Part shown: in pieces, positions 44,847-53,773 of the stretch | How the letters are laid out: every line of letters begins with the position of its first letter | Numbering within the stretch: position 1 is the stretch's first letter | NCBI RefSeq assembly: GCF_000374305.1 | Contig: NZ_KB894095.1 | Span: 310,001 to 374,000, forward strand | DNA from: Actinomadura flavalba DSM 45200 | GTDB taxonomy: Bacteria; Actinomycetota; Actinomycetes; Streptosporangiales; Streptosporangiaceae | Reading direction: 5' to 3' | Length of the DNA stretch: 64,000 bases | Notes under the pieces: generated by a model | Seen by the model: only the letters and a program-made list of their open reading frames with translations | Database searches by the model: none | What the model was told of the DNA's origin: nothing | Made by a program: the position numbers and the translations under genes

Positions 44847-45617
44847 ATGATCGCGGATCGTTCCGCGATCGTGGCCACGGGGCTGGGAGTCCGCCGCGGT
44901 GGCCGGTGGCTGCTGCGTCCGTCCGACCTCGGCGTCACCGGCGGCGTCGCCGGCCTGGCCGGTCAGCCCGGCACGGGCAAGACCACGCTGCTGGCCACGT
45001 TCGCGACCCTGCGCCGGCCGACGACGGGCGCGCTGGAAATTCTCGGGCACGATACCGGGAATTCCGCCGGGCTGCGCGCCATTCGCGCGCGCATCGGCTA
45101 TCTGCCCGCCCGCTTCGCCTGGGCGCCGCAGATGACCGCCGGTGAATTCGTCGCGTACGCCGCCTACTACAAGGGAATGCGGTCGGGCGCGGCCCGCGCC
45201 GCGCTGCACCGCGCCGACCTCACCGACGCCGCGGGCACCCAGCTCGCCCACCTCCCGCCCGAGGTGCGGCTGCGCGCCGGGCTCGCCGCCACCTGCGTGC
45301 ACGAACCCGACATCGTCCTGCTCGACGAGCCGCTGTCCCGGCTCGCCGCCGGACGTCCCGGCGACGACACCGCCGCCGCCGACCTCGTCCCGCTGATCCG
45401 CTCGCTCGCCCCGGTCGTGCTCGTCACCGGCACCGCCCCGGCCGCGCTCGACGTCTGGTGCGACCGCGTGTTCACGCTCACGCGGGGCCGCCTGTCGGAC
45501 GCGCCCGGCGCGGCCACCCCGCCCTTCGGCTCCCCCCTGCCGCCGCGCCGCTCGCTGCGCCGCTCCCTGGCCGGGCCGTTCGCGCGCGCCGCGCGCTTCG
45601 CGGGAACCGGTGTCTGA
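44847..45617 (+). CDS. ABC-type ATP-binding protein with degenerate signature motif
   Basis: A 256-residue ABC ATPase. Walker A: GLAGQPGTGKTTLLATFATL; Walker B: HEPDIVLLDEPLSRLAAG. The place of the LSGGQ signature reads LAHLPPEVRLRAGLAA, so the usual Ser and Gly are gone, and a half-site in the dimer would be weak. AGGAGA lies upstream. It overlaps the next membrane gene by eight bases. It may be a heterodimeric or regulatory ATPase. Confidence 0.75.
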   Translation: MIADRSAIVATGLGVRRGGRWLLRPSDLGVTGGVAGLAGQPGTGKTTLLATFATLRRPTTGALEILGHDTGNSAGLRAIRARIGYLPARFAWAPQMTAGEFVAYAAYYKGMRSGAARAALHRADLTDAAGTQLAHLPPEVRLRAGLAATCVHEPDIVLLDEPLSRLAAGRPGDDTAAADLVPLIRSLAPVVLVTGTAPAALDVWCDRVFTLTRGRLSDAPGAATPPFGSPLPPRRSLRRSLAGPFARAARFAGTGV

Positions 45618-46866
45618 ACTCGGCCGGGCGCTCCGGCAGGACGCCCGGCGCGCCGCGCTGATCATCGCGGTGCCGCTGCTGGCCGTCACCGGCTGCCTGG
45701 CCGGGTGGCCGTCGCTGGTGCCCGGCGTCGGCTACTGGGACAACTCGGTCGTCGCGCTGCTCGACGCCACCCGCGTCATGGCGCCGCTCGCGGCCGGGCT
45801 CGCCGCCTGGGCCGGGGTGCGGGAACGCCGCCTCGACTTCCTGCACGACCTCACCGCCCGCTCCCCCGCCACGGCGGCGCTGCTCGACCTGCTGCTGCTC
45901 GCCGTCGCCGCGCTCACCGCCTACGCGCTCGTCGCGCTGGCCCTCGCCGCCGAGACGCTGTCCCGCCAGGACGCGGGCGCCCCGGCGCCCCTCGGGCTGC
46001 TGCCGGGGGCGGCGGCGCTCGTGCTGCACGTCGTCGCCGGATACCTGACCGGACGCGTCGTCCCCCGCGCGCCCACCCCGCTCGCCGTGGCGGCGGTCGC
46101 GCTGCCGTGGGCGCTGCTGCGCCCGGCCGGGACGGGCCTGTGGAGCCTGCTGCCGCCCGCCGCCTACGACCGCGTCGACCTGTTCAGCACGCTGCGCCCG
46201 GCCGTCCTCGCCGCGCAGACGCTGTGGTCGCTGGGGCTGACGGCGGCGCTCGTCCTCGGCTACACCGCCTGGCTCGACCGGCGGCGGGCGCTCGTCGCGC
46301 CGCTGGCGCTGGCCCTCGCCGCGTCGGCCGCCGCCGCGGTGGGGCTGGCGGGGGCGCGGCCCGTCCAGCCCGCTCCGGCGGCGCTCATCTGCCGCGACTG
46401 GCCGCTGACCGTGTGCGTGCATCCCGCGCTGCGGGCGGCGCTCCCGGCGGTGACCGCGTCCGCGACGCCGCTGGCCGCGCGGCTCACCGGCACGCCCGCC
46501 GCGTTCACCCGCGTCGAGCAGGGCCCGGTGCGCCGTCCGGCGGGGGTGCGGGCGGGCGTCGCCGTCGTCCACCTGGACGACGACCTGTCGCCGGGGCACG
46601 GCGAACGCGCGGCCCGCCAGATCATCGCGGGGCTCGTCAGCCACTACCCTTGCCCGTCGGCGCGGACGGCGCAGTACCGGGCCCTGGTCGACTCCTGGCT
46701 GCTCGGCACGGCCGCGCCCGCCCTGGACGACCCCGCCACCGCCCGCCGCTTCGGCGCCTGGCCCGAGGAGACGCGCCGCGCCTGGCTGCGCGGGCACTAC
46801 ACGTCCTACGAGCGGTGCGCGCTCGGCGCCCGCACCTTCCGCCACACCCCGCACGACGCCGCGTGA
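45610..46866 (+). CDS. Polytopic membrane protein, partner of the ABC ATPase
   Basis: A 418-residue protein with GTG start. Six or more hydrophobic segments are visible, among them IIAVPLLAVTGCLAGWPSLV, LLDLLLLAVAALTAYALVAL and PLALALAASAAAAVGLAGA. The C-terminal 130 residues are soluble (PRFGAWPEETRRAWLRGHYT-like region near the end). This fits an ABC-2-like permease for the preceding ATPase, although the family is not recognisable. Substrate unknown. Confidence 0.65.
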   Translation: MSELGRALRQDARRAALIIAVPLLAVTGCLAGWPSLVPGVGYWDNSVVALLDATRVMAPLAAGLAAWAGVRERRLDFLHDLTARSPATAALLDLLLLAVAALTAYALVALALAAETLSRQDAGAPAPLGLLPGAAALVLHVVAGYLTGRVVPRAPTPLAVAAVALPWALLRPAGTGLWSLLPPAAYDRVDLFSTLRPAVLAAQTLWSLGLTAALVLGYTAWLDRRRALVAPLALALAASAAAAVGLAGARPVQPAPAALICRDWPLTVCVHPALRAALPAVTASATPLAARLTGTPAAFTRVEQGPVRRPAGVRAGVAVVHLDDDLSPGHGERAARQIIAGLVSHYPCPSARTAQYRALVDSWLLGTAAPALDDPATARRFGAWPEETRRAWLRGHYTSYERCALGARTFRHTPHDAA

Positions 46867-46900
46867 GCACGGCGAGTCCCCCCGGGCCCGCCGTGCTCAC
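46863..46900. terminator. Hairpin between convergent genes
   Basis: GTGAGCACGGCG (46863-46874) and CGCCGTGCTCAC (46889-46900) pair perfectly over 12 bp with a 14-nt loop. The stem includes the stop codon of the ABC partner and stands 17 bases before the end of the opposite-strand DUF3817 gene, so it can end both. Confidence 0.65.
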
Positions 46901-46916
46901 GCCGTTCCCGGCCGGG

Positions 46917-47240
46917 TCAGGCGCCCGCGGGCACCTCCCGGCTCGCGCGGGCCTCCTCGACCGGCTTGATCCAGCGGCGCTCGACGAGGTACGGAGCGAC
47001 CGGCAGGACGGCGGCGACGAGGGCGAGCAGCGTGCGGCCCCACGTCCAGCCCAGCTCGCCGCGCGCGATCACGACGAGGCCGACGTAGGCGATGAACAGG
47101 CCGCCGTGCGCGGCTCCCGTCAGCGACACGGCGATCGGGAACTCCGCCCAGTACTTCAGCGGCATCGCCACGAGCAGCAGGAGCAGGAAGGAGGTCGCCT
47201 CGGCGATGGAGACGTACCGCAGGATGCGCACGATGTTCAC
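46917..47240 (-). CDS. DUF3817 membrane protein
   Basis: A 107-residue protein with a GTG start. The family motif is LRYVSIAEATSFLLLLLVAM, LKYWAEFPIAVSLTGAAHGG, followed by FIAYVGLVVIARGELGWTW and a last hydrophobic stretch, giving three membrane helices. The conserved H-G pair in the second loop (TGAAHGG) is family-typical. Function unknown. Confidence 0.85.
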   Translation of the reverse strand: MNIVRILRYVSIAEATSFLLLLLVAMPLKYWAEFPIAVSLTGAAHGGLFIAYVGLVVIARGELGWTWGRTLLALVAAVLPVAPYLVERRWIKPVEEARASREVPAGA

Positions 47241-47352
47241 GACCGGAGAACGTACCGGACGCCCGGCGCGGTTTCCGCCCCGGCTGTGCCGCCCGTCACA
47301 CCCATCCGCAGACCCGTTCCCGCCGACAGGTGAGGACGCGTTCTCATCGGGA

Positions 47353-48075
47353 ATGCACCGGTACATGGCAACGTCGGACACGCACGACGACTCCCCCCAC
47401 GAGTCCGCCCGTCAGAATCCGCCCCCGGCGGCCCGGCGCCGAGGCGCGCTCACCGCGCTGCTGCTCGTCGTCGCGACCGTCGCCGCGCTGCTCGTCGCCC
47501 AGCAGACGCTGGACTCGCTGCCGCGCTGGCTCAATCCGTTCGCCGAGGAGACCAAGGACCGCAGCGGCCCCGCGCTGCTGGAGTCCATCCGCGACCTGTC
47601 CCGCTACGACGCCGCGAGCGGCAACTTCCAGGTGATCGTCGACCTGGAGAAGGACAGCAAGTACCTGCCGGACGCGATCCGCGGCACCCGGACGCTGTTC
47701 GTCGGCAAGGGCACCGTCGACGCCTACGTCGACTTCTCCAAGATCGCCGACGGCGCGATCACCATCAACGAGGAACGCACCACCGTCACCGTGCGGCTCC
47801 CGCACGCCCAGCTCGACCGGGCCAACCTCGATCCCAAGGGCAGCTACCCGGTCTCGACCTCGCGCGGCCTGACCAACCGCATCGGCGACGCGTTCGCCGC
47901 CAACCCCGGCAACCAGCAGCAGCTCCACGTCCTGGCCGCGCAGAAGATCCAGGACGCCGCCAAGGAGAGCGGCCTCCAGGCCCGCGCCGACCAGAACACC
48001 AAGCTGATGCTGGAGAACTTCCTCAAGGCCCTCGGCTTCACCACGGTCAAGGTGGAGATCGGCGGGGGCCAGTAG
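47353..48075 (+). CDS. DUF4230 membrane-anchored protein
   Basis: A 240-residue protein: cytoplasmic N-terminus, one membrane helix (GALTALLLVVATVAALLVAQ), then an extracytoplasmic DUF4230 domain (DLSRYDAASGNFQVIVDLEK, TLFVGKGTVDAYVDFSKIAD, VRLPHAQLDRANLDPKGSY). The family is of unknown function and is found mainly in actinobacteria and clostridia. Two candidate ATGs (47353, 47365). It is divergent from DUF3817. Confidence 0.82.
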   Translation: MHRYMATSDTHDDSPHESARQNPPPAARRRGALTALLLVVATVAALLVAQQTLDSLPRWLNPFAEETKDRSGPALLESIRDLSRYDAASGNFQVIVDLEKDSKYLPDAIRGTRTLFVGKGTVDAYVDFSKIADGAITINEERTTVTVRLPHAQLDRANLDPKGSYPVSTSRGLTNRIGDAFAANPGNQQQLHVLAAQKIQDAAKESGLQARADQNTKLMLENFLKALGFTTVKVEIGGGQ

Positions 48076-48085
48076 GACCCCCGCC
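48061..48085. terminator. Hairpin overlapping the DUF4230 stop
   Basis: GGCGGGGGCC and GGACCCCCGCC pair with a single bulge around a 4-nt loop, immediately around the stop codon and before the convergent thiolase gene. Confidence 0.55.
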
Positions 48086-48094
48086 GAGAACGCG

Positions 48095-49285
48095 TCAGGA
48101 GGCGGGCACCCGCAGGATGAGCGCGTCGCCCTGCCCGCCTCCGCCGCACAGGCCGGCGGCGCCGACGCCGCCGCCGCGCCGGGCCAGCTCGTGCACCAGG
48201 TGCAGCACGATGCGGGCGCCGGACATGCCGACCGGGTGGCCGAGGGCGATCGCCCCGCCGTTGACGTTGACCTTGTCCTCGTCGATGCCGAGGTCGCGCA
48301 CGGACTGGATGCCGACCGCCGCGAACGCCTCGTTGATCTCCACCAGGTCGAGGTCGTCGACGGTCAGGCCCTCCTTGCCGAGCGCCTGCCGGATCGCGTT
48401 GCTGGGCTGCGAGTGCAGCGAGTTGTCCGGCCCCGCGACGTTGCCGTGCGCGCCGATCTCGGCGATCCAGCTCAGTCCCAGCTCCTGCGCCTTGGCCTTG
48501 GACATGACGACGACGGCGGCGGCCCCGTCGGAGATCTGCGACGCCGAACCGGCGGTGATCGTGCCGTCCTTGCGGAACGAGGGACGCAGGCGGCCCAGCG
48601 ACTCGGCCGTGGTGTCGGGGCGGACGCCCTCGTCGGCGGCGAACACGACGGGCTCGCCGCGCCGCTGCGGGATCTCCACCGGCGCGATCTCCGCGTCGAA
48701 CAGGCCGTTCTTGGCGGCCTCGGCGGCGCGCTGGTGCGACCGGGCGGAGAACGCGTCCTGTTCCTCGCGGGTGATGCCGAGGCGGGCGTTGTGACCCTCG
48801 GTCGACTCGCCCATGGACAGGCCGTCGAACGCGTCGGTGAGCGCGTCGTGGGCCATGTGGTCCAGGACCTCGATCGAGCCGTACTTGTAGCCGCCGCGCG
48901 ACTTGGGCAGCACGTGCGGCGCCTGCGTCATCGACTCCATGCCGCCCGCCACGACGATGTCGAACTCTCCGGCGCGGATGAGCTGGTCGGCCAGGGCGAT
49001 GGCGTCCAGGCCGGACAGGCACACCTTGTTGACGGTGATCGACGGGACCGTCATCGGGATGCCCGCCTTGACCGCCGCCTGCCGGGACGGGATCTGGCCC
49101 GCGCCCGCCTGGAGGACCTGGCCCAGGATGACGTACTGCACCTGCTCGCCGGTGATCCCGGCGCGCTCCAGCGCGGCCTTGATCGCGTGCCCGCCGAGAT
49201 CGGCGGCGGTGAAGTCCTTGAGGGAGCCGAGCAGGCGCCCGATGGGGGTACGCGCTCCCGCGACGATCACGGAGTTCGCAGACAT
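48095..49285 (-). CDS. Acetyl-CoA C-acetyltransferase (thiolase)
   Basis: A 396-residue thiolase that condenses or cleaves acetoacetyl-CoA. Catalytic Cys: [20 protein letters not shown]; active-site His: [20 protein letters not shown]; second Cys: [21 protein letters not shown] lies just upstream of ATG 49285. In Streptomyces coelicolor the thiolase SCO5399 is next to the epimerase SCO5398 and scy, the same order as here, pointing to a conserved polyketide-precursor or fatty acid role. Confidence 0.93.
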   Translation of the reverse strand: MSANSVIVAGARTPIGRLLGSLKDFTAADLGGHAIKAALERAGITGEQVQYVILGQVLQAGAGQIPSRQAAVKAGIPMTVPSITVNKVCLSGLDAIALADQLIRAGEFDIVVAGGMESMTQAPHVLPKSRGGYKYGSIEVLDHMAHDALTDAFDGLSMGESTEGHNARLGITREEQDAFSARSHQRAAEAAKNGLFDAEIAPVEIPQRRGEPVVFAADEGVRPDTTAESLGRLRPSFRKDGTITAGSASQISDGAAAVVVMSKAKAQELGLSWIAEIGAHGNVAGPDNSLHSQPSNAIRQALGKEGLTVDDLDLVEINEAFAAVGIQSVRDLGIDEDKVNVNGGAIALGHPVGMSGARIVLHLVHELARRGGGVGAAGLCGGGGQGDALILRVPAS

Positions 49286-49398
49286 GAGGGGGCCTCCACA
49301 AGGGTTCGGCGGCGACGTTTGCCACCATACCCACGAGGTCGTCCGACCCCGCCCACCGGCCTTTCGTCCGCTTCGTCCCGATCTACCTGGAGGCACCC

Positions 49399-49821
49399 GT
49401 GCTCACCCGCATCGACCACATCGGCATCGCCTGCCACGACCTCGACGCCACCGTCGCCTTCTACCGCGACACCTACGGCTTCACCGACGCGCACGTGGAG
49501 GTGAACGAGGAGCAGGGCGTCCGCGAGGCCATGCTGAAGATCAACGAGACGGGGGACGGCGCCGCCAGCTACATCCAGCTCCTGGAGCCGATCCGCGACG
49601 ACTCCCCCGTCGCCAAGTGGCTCGCCAAGAACGGCGAGGGCGTGCACCACATCGCGTTCGGCACCGACGGGGACGTCCAGGACGAGGCGGACGGCATCGC
49701 CGCCAAGGGCGTCCGGGTCCTGTACGACGCCCCGCGCCGGGGGTCGATGGGTTCGCGGATCACCTTCCTGCACCCGAAGGACGCGCACGGCGTGCTGACC
49801 GAACTGGTGCAGAAGCCGTAA
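49399..49821 (+). CDS. mce: Methylmalonyl-CoA epimerase
   Basis: A 140-residue enzyme of the VOC fold that interconverts R and S methylmalonyl-CoA. Metal ligands: His in [20 protein letters not shown], His in [14 protein letters not shown], Glu in [14 protein letters not shown] start with TGGAGG upstream. It is divergent from the thiolase and supports propionate and branched-chain metabolism, feeding succinyl-CoA or polyketide extender units. Confidence 0.93.
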   Translation: MLTRIDHIGIACHDLDATVAFYRDTYGFTDAHVEVNEEQGVREAMLKINETGDGAASYIQLLEPIRDDSPVAKWLAKNGEGVHHIAFGTDGDVQDEADGIAAKGVRVLYDAPRRGSMGSRITFLHPKDAHGVLTELVQKP

Positions 49822-49872
49822 GCCGCCGCCGAAACCGGACGGCGGCAGATCGTGATGTGTTCGATATCACAA

Positions 49873-49908
49873 ACATGATCATGTGCCGTCACAGCACCGC
49901 TCTGTGAC
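49873..49908. promoter_or_regulatory. Stacked dyads upstream of the Scy/FilP-like gene
   Basis: ACATGATCATGT (49873-49884) is a perfect 12-bp palindrome, followed at once by GTCACAG (49888-49894) and CTGTGAC (49902-49908), a 7-bp inverted repeat with a 7-base spacer. A further GTGAT/ATCAC repeat lies just before. They occupy the 331-base gap (49822-50152) between mce and the coiled-coil gene, which contains no gene; they may be operators or an RNA structure. Confidence 0.4.
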
Positions 49909-50152
49909 CGTTCCGGTGCCTCTGGTGCTTTTGGTCGACGGGGATCGCGGACCGGCGAGAGGCATGGACCGCTCCCCACGTGGTAACGAAAAGGGACAAA
50001 CCACGCAGCGCGTCCAGTTGAGCCCCCAACACGGCAGCGCTCGGAGTACGCTGCTTTCGCCGGAGGAGAGGTCTGGGGCCAAGAGCCGTCCAGCCAGGCG
50101 TTCACCCGGTCCCCGGAACCACCCGCAGCCCCGTCACCTCAGGATTGAGCCA

Positions 50153-51481
50153 ATGCAGTCCGACATCGACGCCCAGCTCAGCAACATCTTCGAAGACCCG
50201 TCTCCACGCGAGTTCGACGTGGTGCTCCGCGGCTACGACCGGCACCAGGTCGACGACCACATCAAGCAACTCGACCGCGAGGTCCGGACCGCGCGCGAGC
50301 AGACCGGGACCCTCCAGCGCGAGCTGTCGGACGCGCACCGCCAGCTCCAGGAGCAGGAACGCCCGACCTACTCCGGCCTCGGCGCCCGCATCGAGCAGCT
50401 CCTGCGGCTCGCCGAGGAACAGGCCACCGAACTCGTCCAGGCCGCCCGCAGCGAGGCCAACGAGATCAAGGCCGCCGCCAAGGTCGACGCCGCCGAGCAG
50501 CGCGCCACCGCCGAGAGCGACGCCAGCGAACTGCGCGCCACCGCGCAGCGCGAGGGCGACGACATGCGCGGCGCCGCCGAACGCGAGGCCGAGGAGGTGC
50601 GCACCTCCGCCCGCCGCGAGGCCGACGAGCTGACCTCCACGACCGAGCGCGAGGTCGCCAAGCTCCGCGCCACCGCCGACCACGAGGTCGCCGAGAAGCG
50701 CGCCGCCGCCGAGCGCGAGATCGCCAAGCTGCGGACCACCACCGAGCGCGAGGTCGCGCAGCTCCGCGCGTCCACCAAGCGCGAGCGCGACGAGATCCTC
50801 ACCACGGCCAAGCGGCAGGCCGACGAGATGCGCGCGCAGGCCCAGCGCATCCTGGAGGAGAGCGAGGCCCAGCGCGCCCAGGCCGAGGCCGAGTTCGAGA
50901 TCCAGCTCGCCGCCCGCCGCGAAGAGGCCGACCGGCAGGACGCCGAGCGGCACGCCAACGCCCAGGCCGCCACGCAGAAGCTCGTCGCCGAGGCCGAGCA
51001 GCGCGCCGCGTCCGCCGAGCAGCGGGCCGCCAAGGCCACCCAGCAGGCCGAGCAGACCCGCCGCGAGGCCGACTCGCACGCCAAGCAGCTCATGGCCAAC
51101 GCGCGCAAGAACTCCGACAACGTCATCGCCGAGGCCAAGTCGCAGGCCGAGCAGCTCCTCGCCGAGACCAAGGCCGAGGCCGACCGCGTCCGCACCGCCG
51201 CGCAGCGCCAGGTCGACGAGCTGACCCGCCAGCGCGACAGCATCACCTCCCACCTCAACCAGCTCCGGCAGCTCATCGGCGGCGTCGCGCCGGCCATGGG
51301 CGGCGGCGGTGGCGAGGAACTGGCCGCCCCGCCCGCCCCCCGGGCCGAGATCCCGGCCGCCGAGGCCAAGCCCGCCCCCGCCCCCGCCGCCGCGTCCGCC
51401 CCCAAGCCGGCCCCCAAGCCCGCGCCCAAGCCGCAGGCCAAGCCCGCCGACGAGGACGACGAGGACTGGTGGCAGGAGTGA
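50153..51481 (+). CDS. Scy/FilP-like DivIVA-domain coiled-coil protein
   Basis: A 442-residue protein. Residues 15-65 are a DivIVA-like N-terminal domain (PSPREFDVVLRGYDRHQVDD, HIKQLDREV). About residues 85-390 are a long Ala/Glu/Arg-rich coiled coil with repeated EREVAKLRATADHE-type units, followed by a Pro/Ala/Lys tail (APKPAPKPAPKPQAKPADED). The neighbours (epimerase and thiolase) match those of scy in Streptomyces, where Scy and FilP organise the hyphal tip with DivIVA. Here the protein is far shorter than Scy. AGGA precedes the ATG. Confidence 0.8.
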   Translation: MQSDIDAQLSNIFEDPSPREFDVVLRGYDRHQVDDHIKQLDREVRTAREQTGTLQRELSDAHRQLQEQERPTYSGLGARIEQLLRLAEEQATELVQAARSEANEIKAAAKVDAAEQRATAESDASELRATAQREGDDMRGAAEREAEEVRTSARREADELTSTTEREVAKLRATADHEVAEKRAAAEREIAKLRTTTEREVAQLRASTKRERDEILTTAKRQADEMRAQAQRILEESEAQRAQAEAEFEIQLAARREEADRQDAERHANAQAATQKLVAEAEQRAASAEQRAAKATQQAEQTRREADSHAKQLMANARKNSDNVIAEAKSQAEQLLAETKAEADRVRTAAQRQVDELTRQRDSITSHLNQLRQLIGGVAPAMGGGGGEELAAPPAPRAEIPAAEAKPAPAPAAASAPKPAPKPAPKPQAKPADEDDEDWWQE

Positions 51482-51563
51482 CGCGACCCCCCTCGCGGGG
51501 ACGTTCCACCGCACCACGGTGAAGGACGGCGGCTCCGTGCCGCCGGTCTCCGCCGGTACCACC

Positions 51564-51605
51564 GACGAAAAGCCTGGAGGCGGGAACGCCTCTAGGCTTT
51601 TCGTC
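51564..51605. terminator. Very strong hairpin after the coiled-coil gene
   Basis: GACGAAAAGCCTGGAGGCG pairs with CGCCTCTAGGCTTTTCGTC around a GGAA loop: 19 bp with only one G-U position. Its T-rich side gives the transcript a partial U-run. It ends the coiled-coil transcript before the AI-2E-family gene. Confidence 0.85.
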
Positions 51606-51672
51606 ATCTCACCCGGGTAGACACGGGTCCCCCGCCTCGGCCCCCCGGGTCGGCAGCATCTGAGGAGTACGC

Positions 51673-53292
51673 GTGCCCGACGAGACCCCCCGTCGCGACG
51701 ACGACGACACGTCCGCATCCGCGTCCGGCGACGCGCCCAAGGTTCCCTCTCCCGCGCCCGCGGGGGACGACGACCGTCCGTCCGGCGCCGAGGCGGCCGG
51801 GACCGGCGACCCCTCCGGGGAGACGTCCGAATCCTCCCCGGCCGGCGAGCCGCCGGGGGACTCCGCGTCTCCGGGGGTGTTCGCGCGGGCGGGTGCGGCG
51901 GCCGGGAAGACGGCGCGGCGCGCGGCGGGCGGCGTCCGGTCGGCGGCGCGGCGGGCGCGCGAGACGCGGGCCGCGCGGCAGTCGTCCTGGGAGCCGACGA
52001 CACCGGCGCAGGAGGTCGGCGCGCCCAGCGGCGCGCTCACCCGCGACGAGGACGGCGGCGGCGGTGCGGGCGGCGGCGTGCCGCCCGGTGACGTCCCCGG
52101 CGCGGCGGCGGGCGGCGTCCCGGCGCGGATGTCCGGAACGGTCGCGGCGCCGCCCCGCGCCATGCCCGACCCGGACGCGCCCGACCCCGCGCACGACCTC
52201 GAACAGCGTCGGCTGGAGGCGGGCGTCAACCCGATGTTCCCGTTCGGGCGGCCCGGGAACCCGCTCGGCCGCGCGCACCCGTTCGTCTTCGGGTTCACGG
52301 CGGCGCTCGGCGTCATCACCGCCTGGCTGCTGGTGCGGGCCGCGACGAGCGCCAAGTCCGTCATCGTCATGCTCGTCGTCGCGCTGTTCCTGGCGATCGG
52401 CCTCAACCCGGCCGTCGAACGGTTGCGCCGGGTCGGGCTGTCGCGGGGATGGGCCGTCGCGGTCGTGTTCTTCGCGCTGCTCCTGTTCTTCGCCGGGTTC
52501 GTCGCGTCGCTGATCCCGCCGCTCGTCGAGCAGGCCACCCAGCTCACCGAGAACATCCCGAACTACCTGTCACAACTTCAGAGCAACCAGCGCATCGCCG
52601 ACTGGGACCGGCGCTACCAGCTCCTGGACCAGGCGCAGAAGATGTGGAGCGACCCCAAGGTCCAGGAACGTGTCGCCAGCACGGCGCTGGACGTCACCAA
52701 ACAGGCCCTCAGCGGGACGTTCCAGACGCTGACCGTCCTCATCCTCACGCTGTACTTCCTCAGCTCGCTGCCGCAGATCAAGACGTTCGCCTACCAGCTC
52801 GCGCCGCGCTCCCGCCGCGCCCGCGTCGCGCTGCTCGGCGACGAGATCCTGGAGCGCATCGGCGGCTACGTCGCGGGCCAGTCCACGATCGCGTTCATCG
52901 CGGGCGTCGCGTCGTACGTCTTCCTGACGATCCTCGACGTCCCCTACGCCCTGGCGCTGTCCCTCATCGTCGCCGTCACGGCCCTGATCCCGCTCGTCGG
53001 CGCGACGATCGGCGCGGCCCTCGTCTGCCTCGTCGTCTTCCTGTCCGGCTCCCTCTACGAGGGCATCGCGGCCATCATCTTCTACGTCGTCTACCAGCAG
53101 GTCGAGAACTACCTCCTCTACCCCCGCGTCATGAAGCGCACGGTGGACGTGGCCCCGGCCGTGACCATCGTCGCGGCCCTGGTGGGCGGCACCCTCCTGG
53201 GCGTCGTCGGCGCCCTCCTGGCCATCCCCACGGCCGCGGCCATCGCCCTGATCATCCGAGAGGTCGTCCTCCCCCGCCAAGAAACCATGTGA
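51673..53292 (+). CDS. AI-2E family transporter
   Basis: A 539-residue membrane protein. The first 200 residues are polar and rich in Pro/Glu/Asp, probably cytoplasmic and disordered, longer than in most relatives. The AI-2E/PerM domain follows with at least seven helices: TSAKSVIVMLVVALFLAIGL, WAVAVVFFALLLFFAGFVAS, AGVASYVFLTILDVPYALAL and GGTLLGVVGALLAIPTAAAI. GTG start with TGAGGAG. Substrate unknown; many members are not AI-2 exporters. The polar head is notable. Confidence 0.85.
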   Translation: MPDETPRRDDDDTSASASGDAPKVPSPAPAGDDDRPSGAEAAGTGDPSGETSESSPAGEPPGDSASPGVFARAGAAAGKTARRAAGGVRSAARRARETRAARQSSWEPTTPAQEVGAPSGALTRDEDGGGGAGGGVPPGDVPGAAAGGVPARMSGTVAAPPRAMPDPDAPDPAHDLEQRRLEAGVNPMFPFGRPGNPLGRAHPFVFGFTAALGVITAWLLVRAATSAKSVIVMLVVALFLAIGLNPAVERLRRVGLSRGWAVAVVFFALLLFFAGFVASLIPPLVEQATQLTENIPNYLSQLQSNQRIADWDRRYQLLDQAQKMWSDPKVQERVASTALDVTKQALSGTFQTLTVLILTLYFLSSLPQIKTFAYQLAPRSRRARVALLGDEILERIGGYVAGQSTIAFIAGVASYVFLTILDVPYALALSLIVAVTALIPLVGATIGAALVCLVVFLSGSLYEGIAAIIFYVVYQQVENYLLYPRVMKRTVDVAPAVTIVAALVGGTLLGVVGALLAIPTAAAIALIIREVVLPRQETM

Positions 53293-53340
53293 CCGACACC
53301 CGCACGACGACACGAACCTGCGAGCGCGCACCCGGTGACC

Positions 53341-53640
53341 GCACATGCGAGCAGACGAACCAACGCAGGCGGCCGGTGGGCCGCGACCACGACGTCCATG
53401 GGAGCCGGGCCCGAACAGGCCAACGCAGGCGGCCAGCGAACCGAGACCACGACGACGATGGACCTCGAAAGCGAACAGGCCAACGCAGGCGGCCCGTGGA
53501 CCGAGCTCACAACGACGATGGACCCTCGGGCCCGAACAAGCCAACGCAGGCGACCCGAGACCGAGACCACGACACCGACGGACGTCGGGCGCGAACAGGC
53601 CGACGTAGGCAGCCCGAGACCGAGACGACGACGTCGATGA
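53341..53640. repeat. Tandem repeat: five copies of a 60-bp unit
   Basis: The unit recurs with exactly 60-base spacing; CCAACGCAGG or its close variant starts at about 53360, 53420, 53480, 53541 and 53600. The copies differ at scattered positions and diverge more to the right. The period is a multiple of three, so all frames stay open and give repeated peptides on both strands (for example EQANAGG and TETTTTMD). No ribosome binding site supports a gene. The remainder of 53293-53673 holds no other feature. Confidence 0.8.
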
Positions 53641-53673
53641 GCGTCGCGCGCGGCCGATCCGGCGTCCAGGGAC

Positions 53674-53763
53674 CAGGGCGGCGGTGAACTCGACAACGGC
53701 CTGGTTGAAATGGTCGCGCTGTTCGACCGGGACGAAGTGACCGGAGCGTGGGACGGTCCGGAC
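53674..53763 (-). pseudogene. Duplicated tail of an alpha/beta hydrolase gene
   Basis: About 90 bases match the 3' end of the next gene (53783-53872) with a fixed 109-base offset. Translated on the minus strand it reads VPRSGHFVPVEQRDHFNQAV then VEFTAAL, against IPRSGHLTPVEQPDLFNQTV then AEFTAAL in the intact gene. There is no start and no upstream part, so it is a gene fragment, the rest of a former paralogue or a tail duplication, adjoining the 60-bp repeat. Confidence 0.75.
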
Positions 53764-53773
53764 GATTCGGCGG

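Noticed and set aside
49873..49908. CRP/Vfr-type binding site at the TGTGA-like words upstream of the coiled-coil gene
   Set aside because: The half-sites are in the wrong order for TGTGA-N6-TCACA (they read TCACA then TGTGA), so a CRP site is not supported; only dyads are reported.
53335..53640. Small ORF with repeated EQANAGG peptide across the 60-bp repeat
   Set aside because: The frame is open because the unit is a multiple of three and is open in several frames on both strands. No ribosome binding site and no homology are visible.
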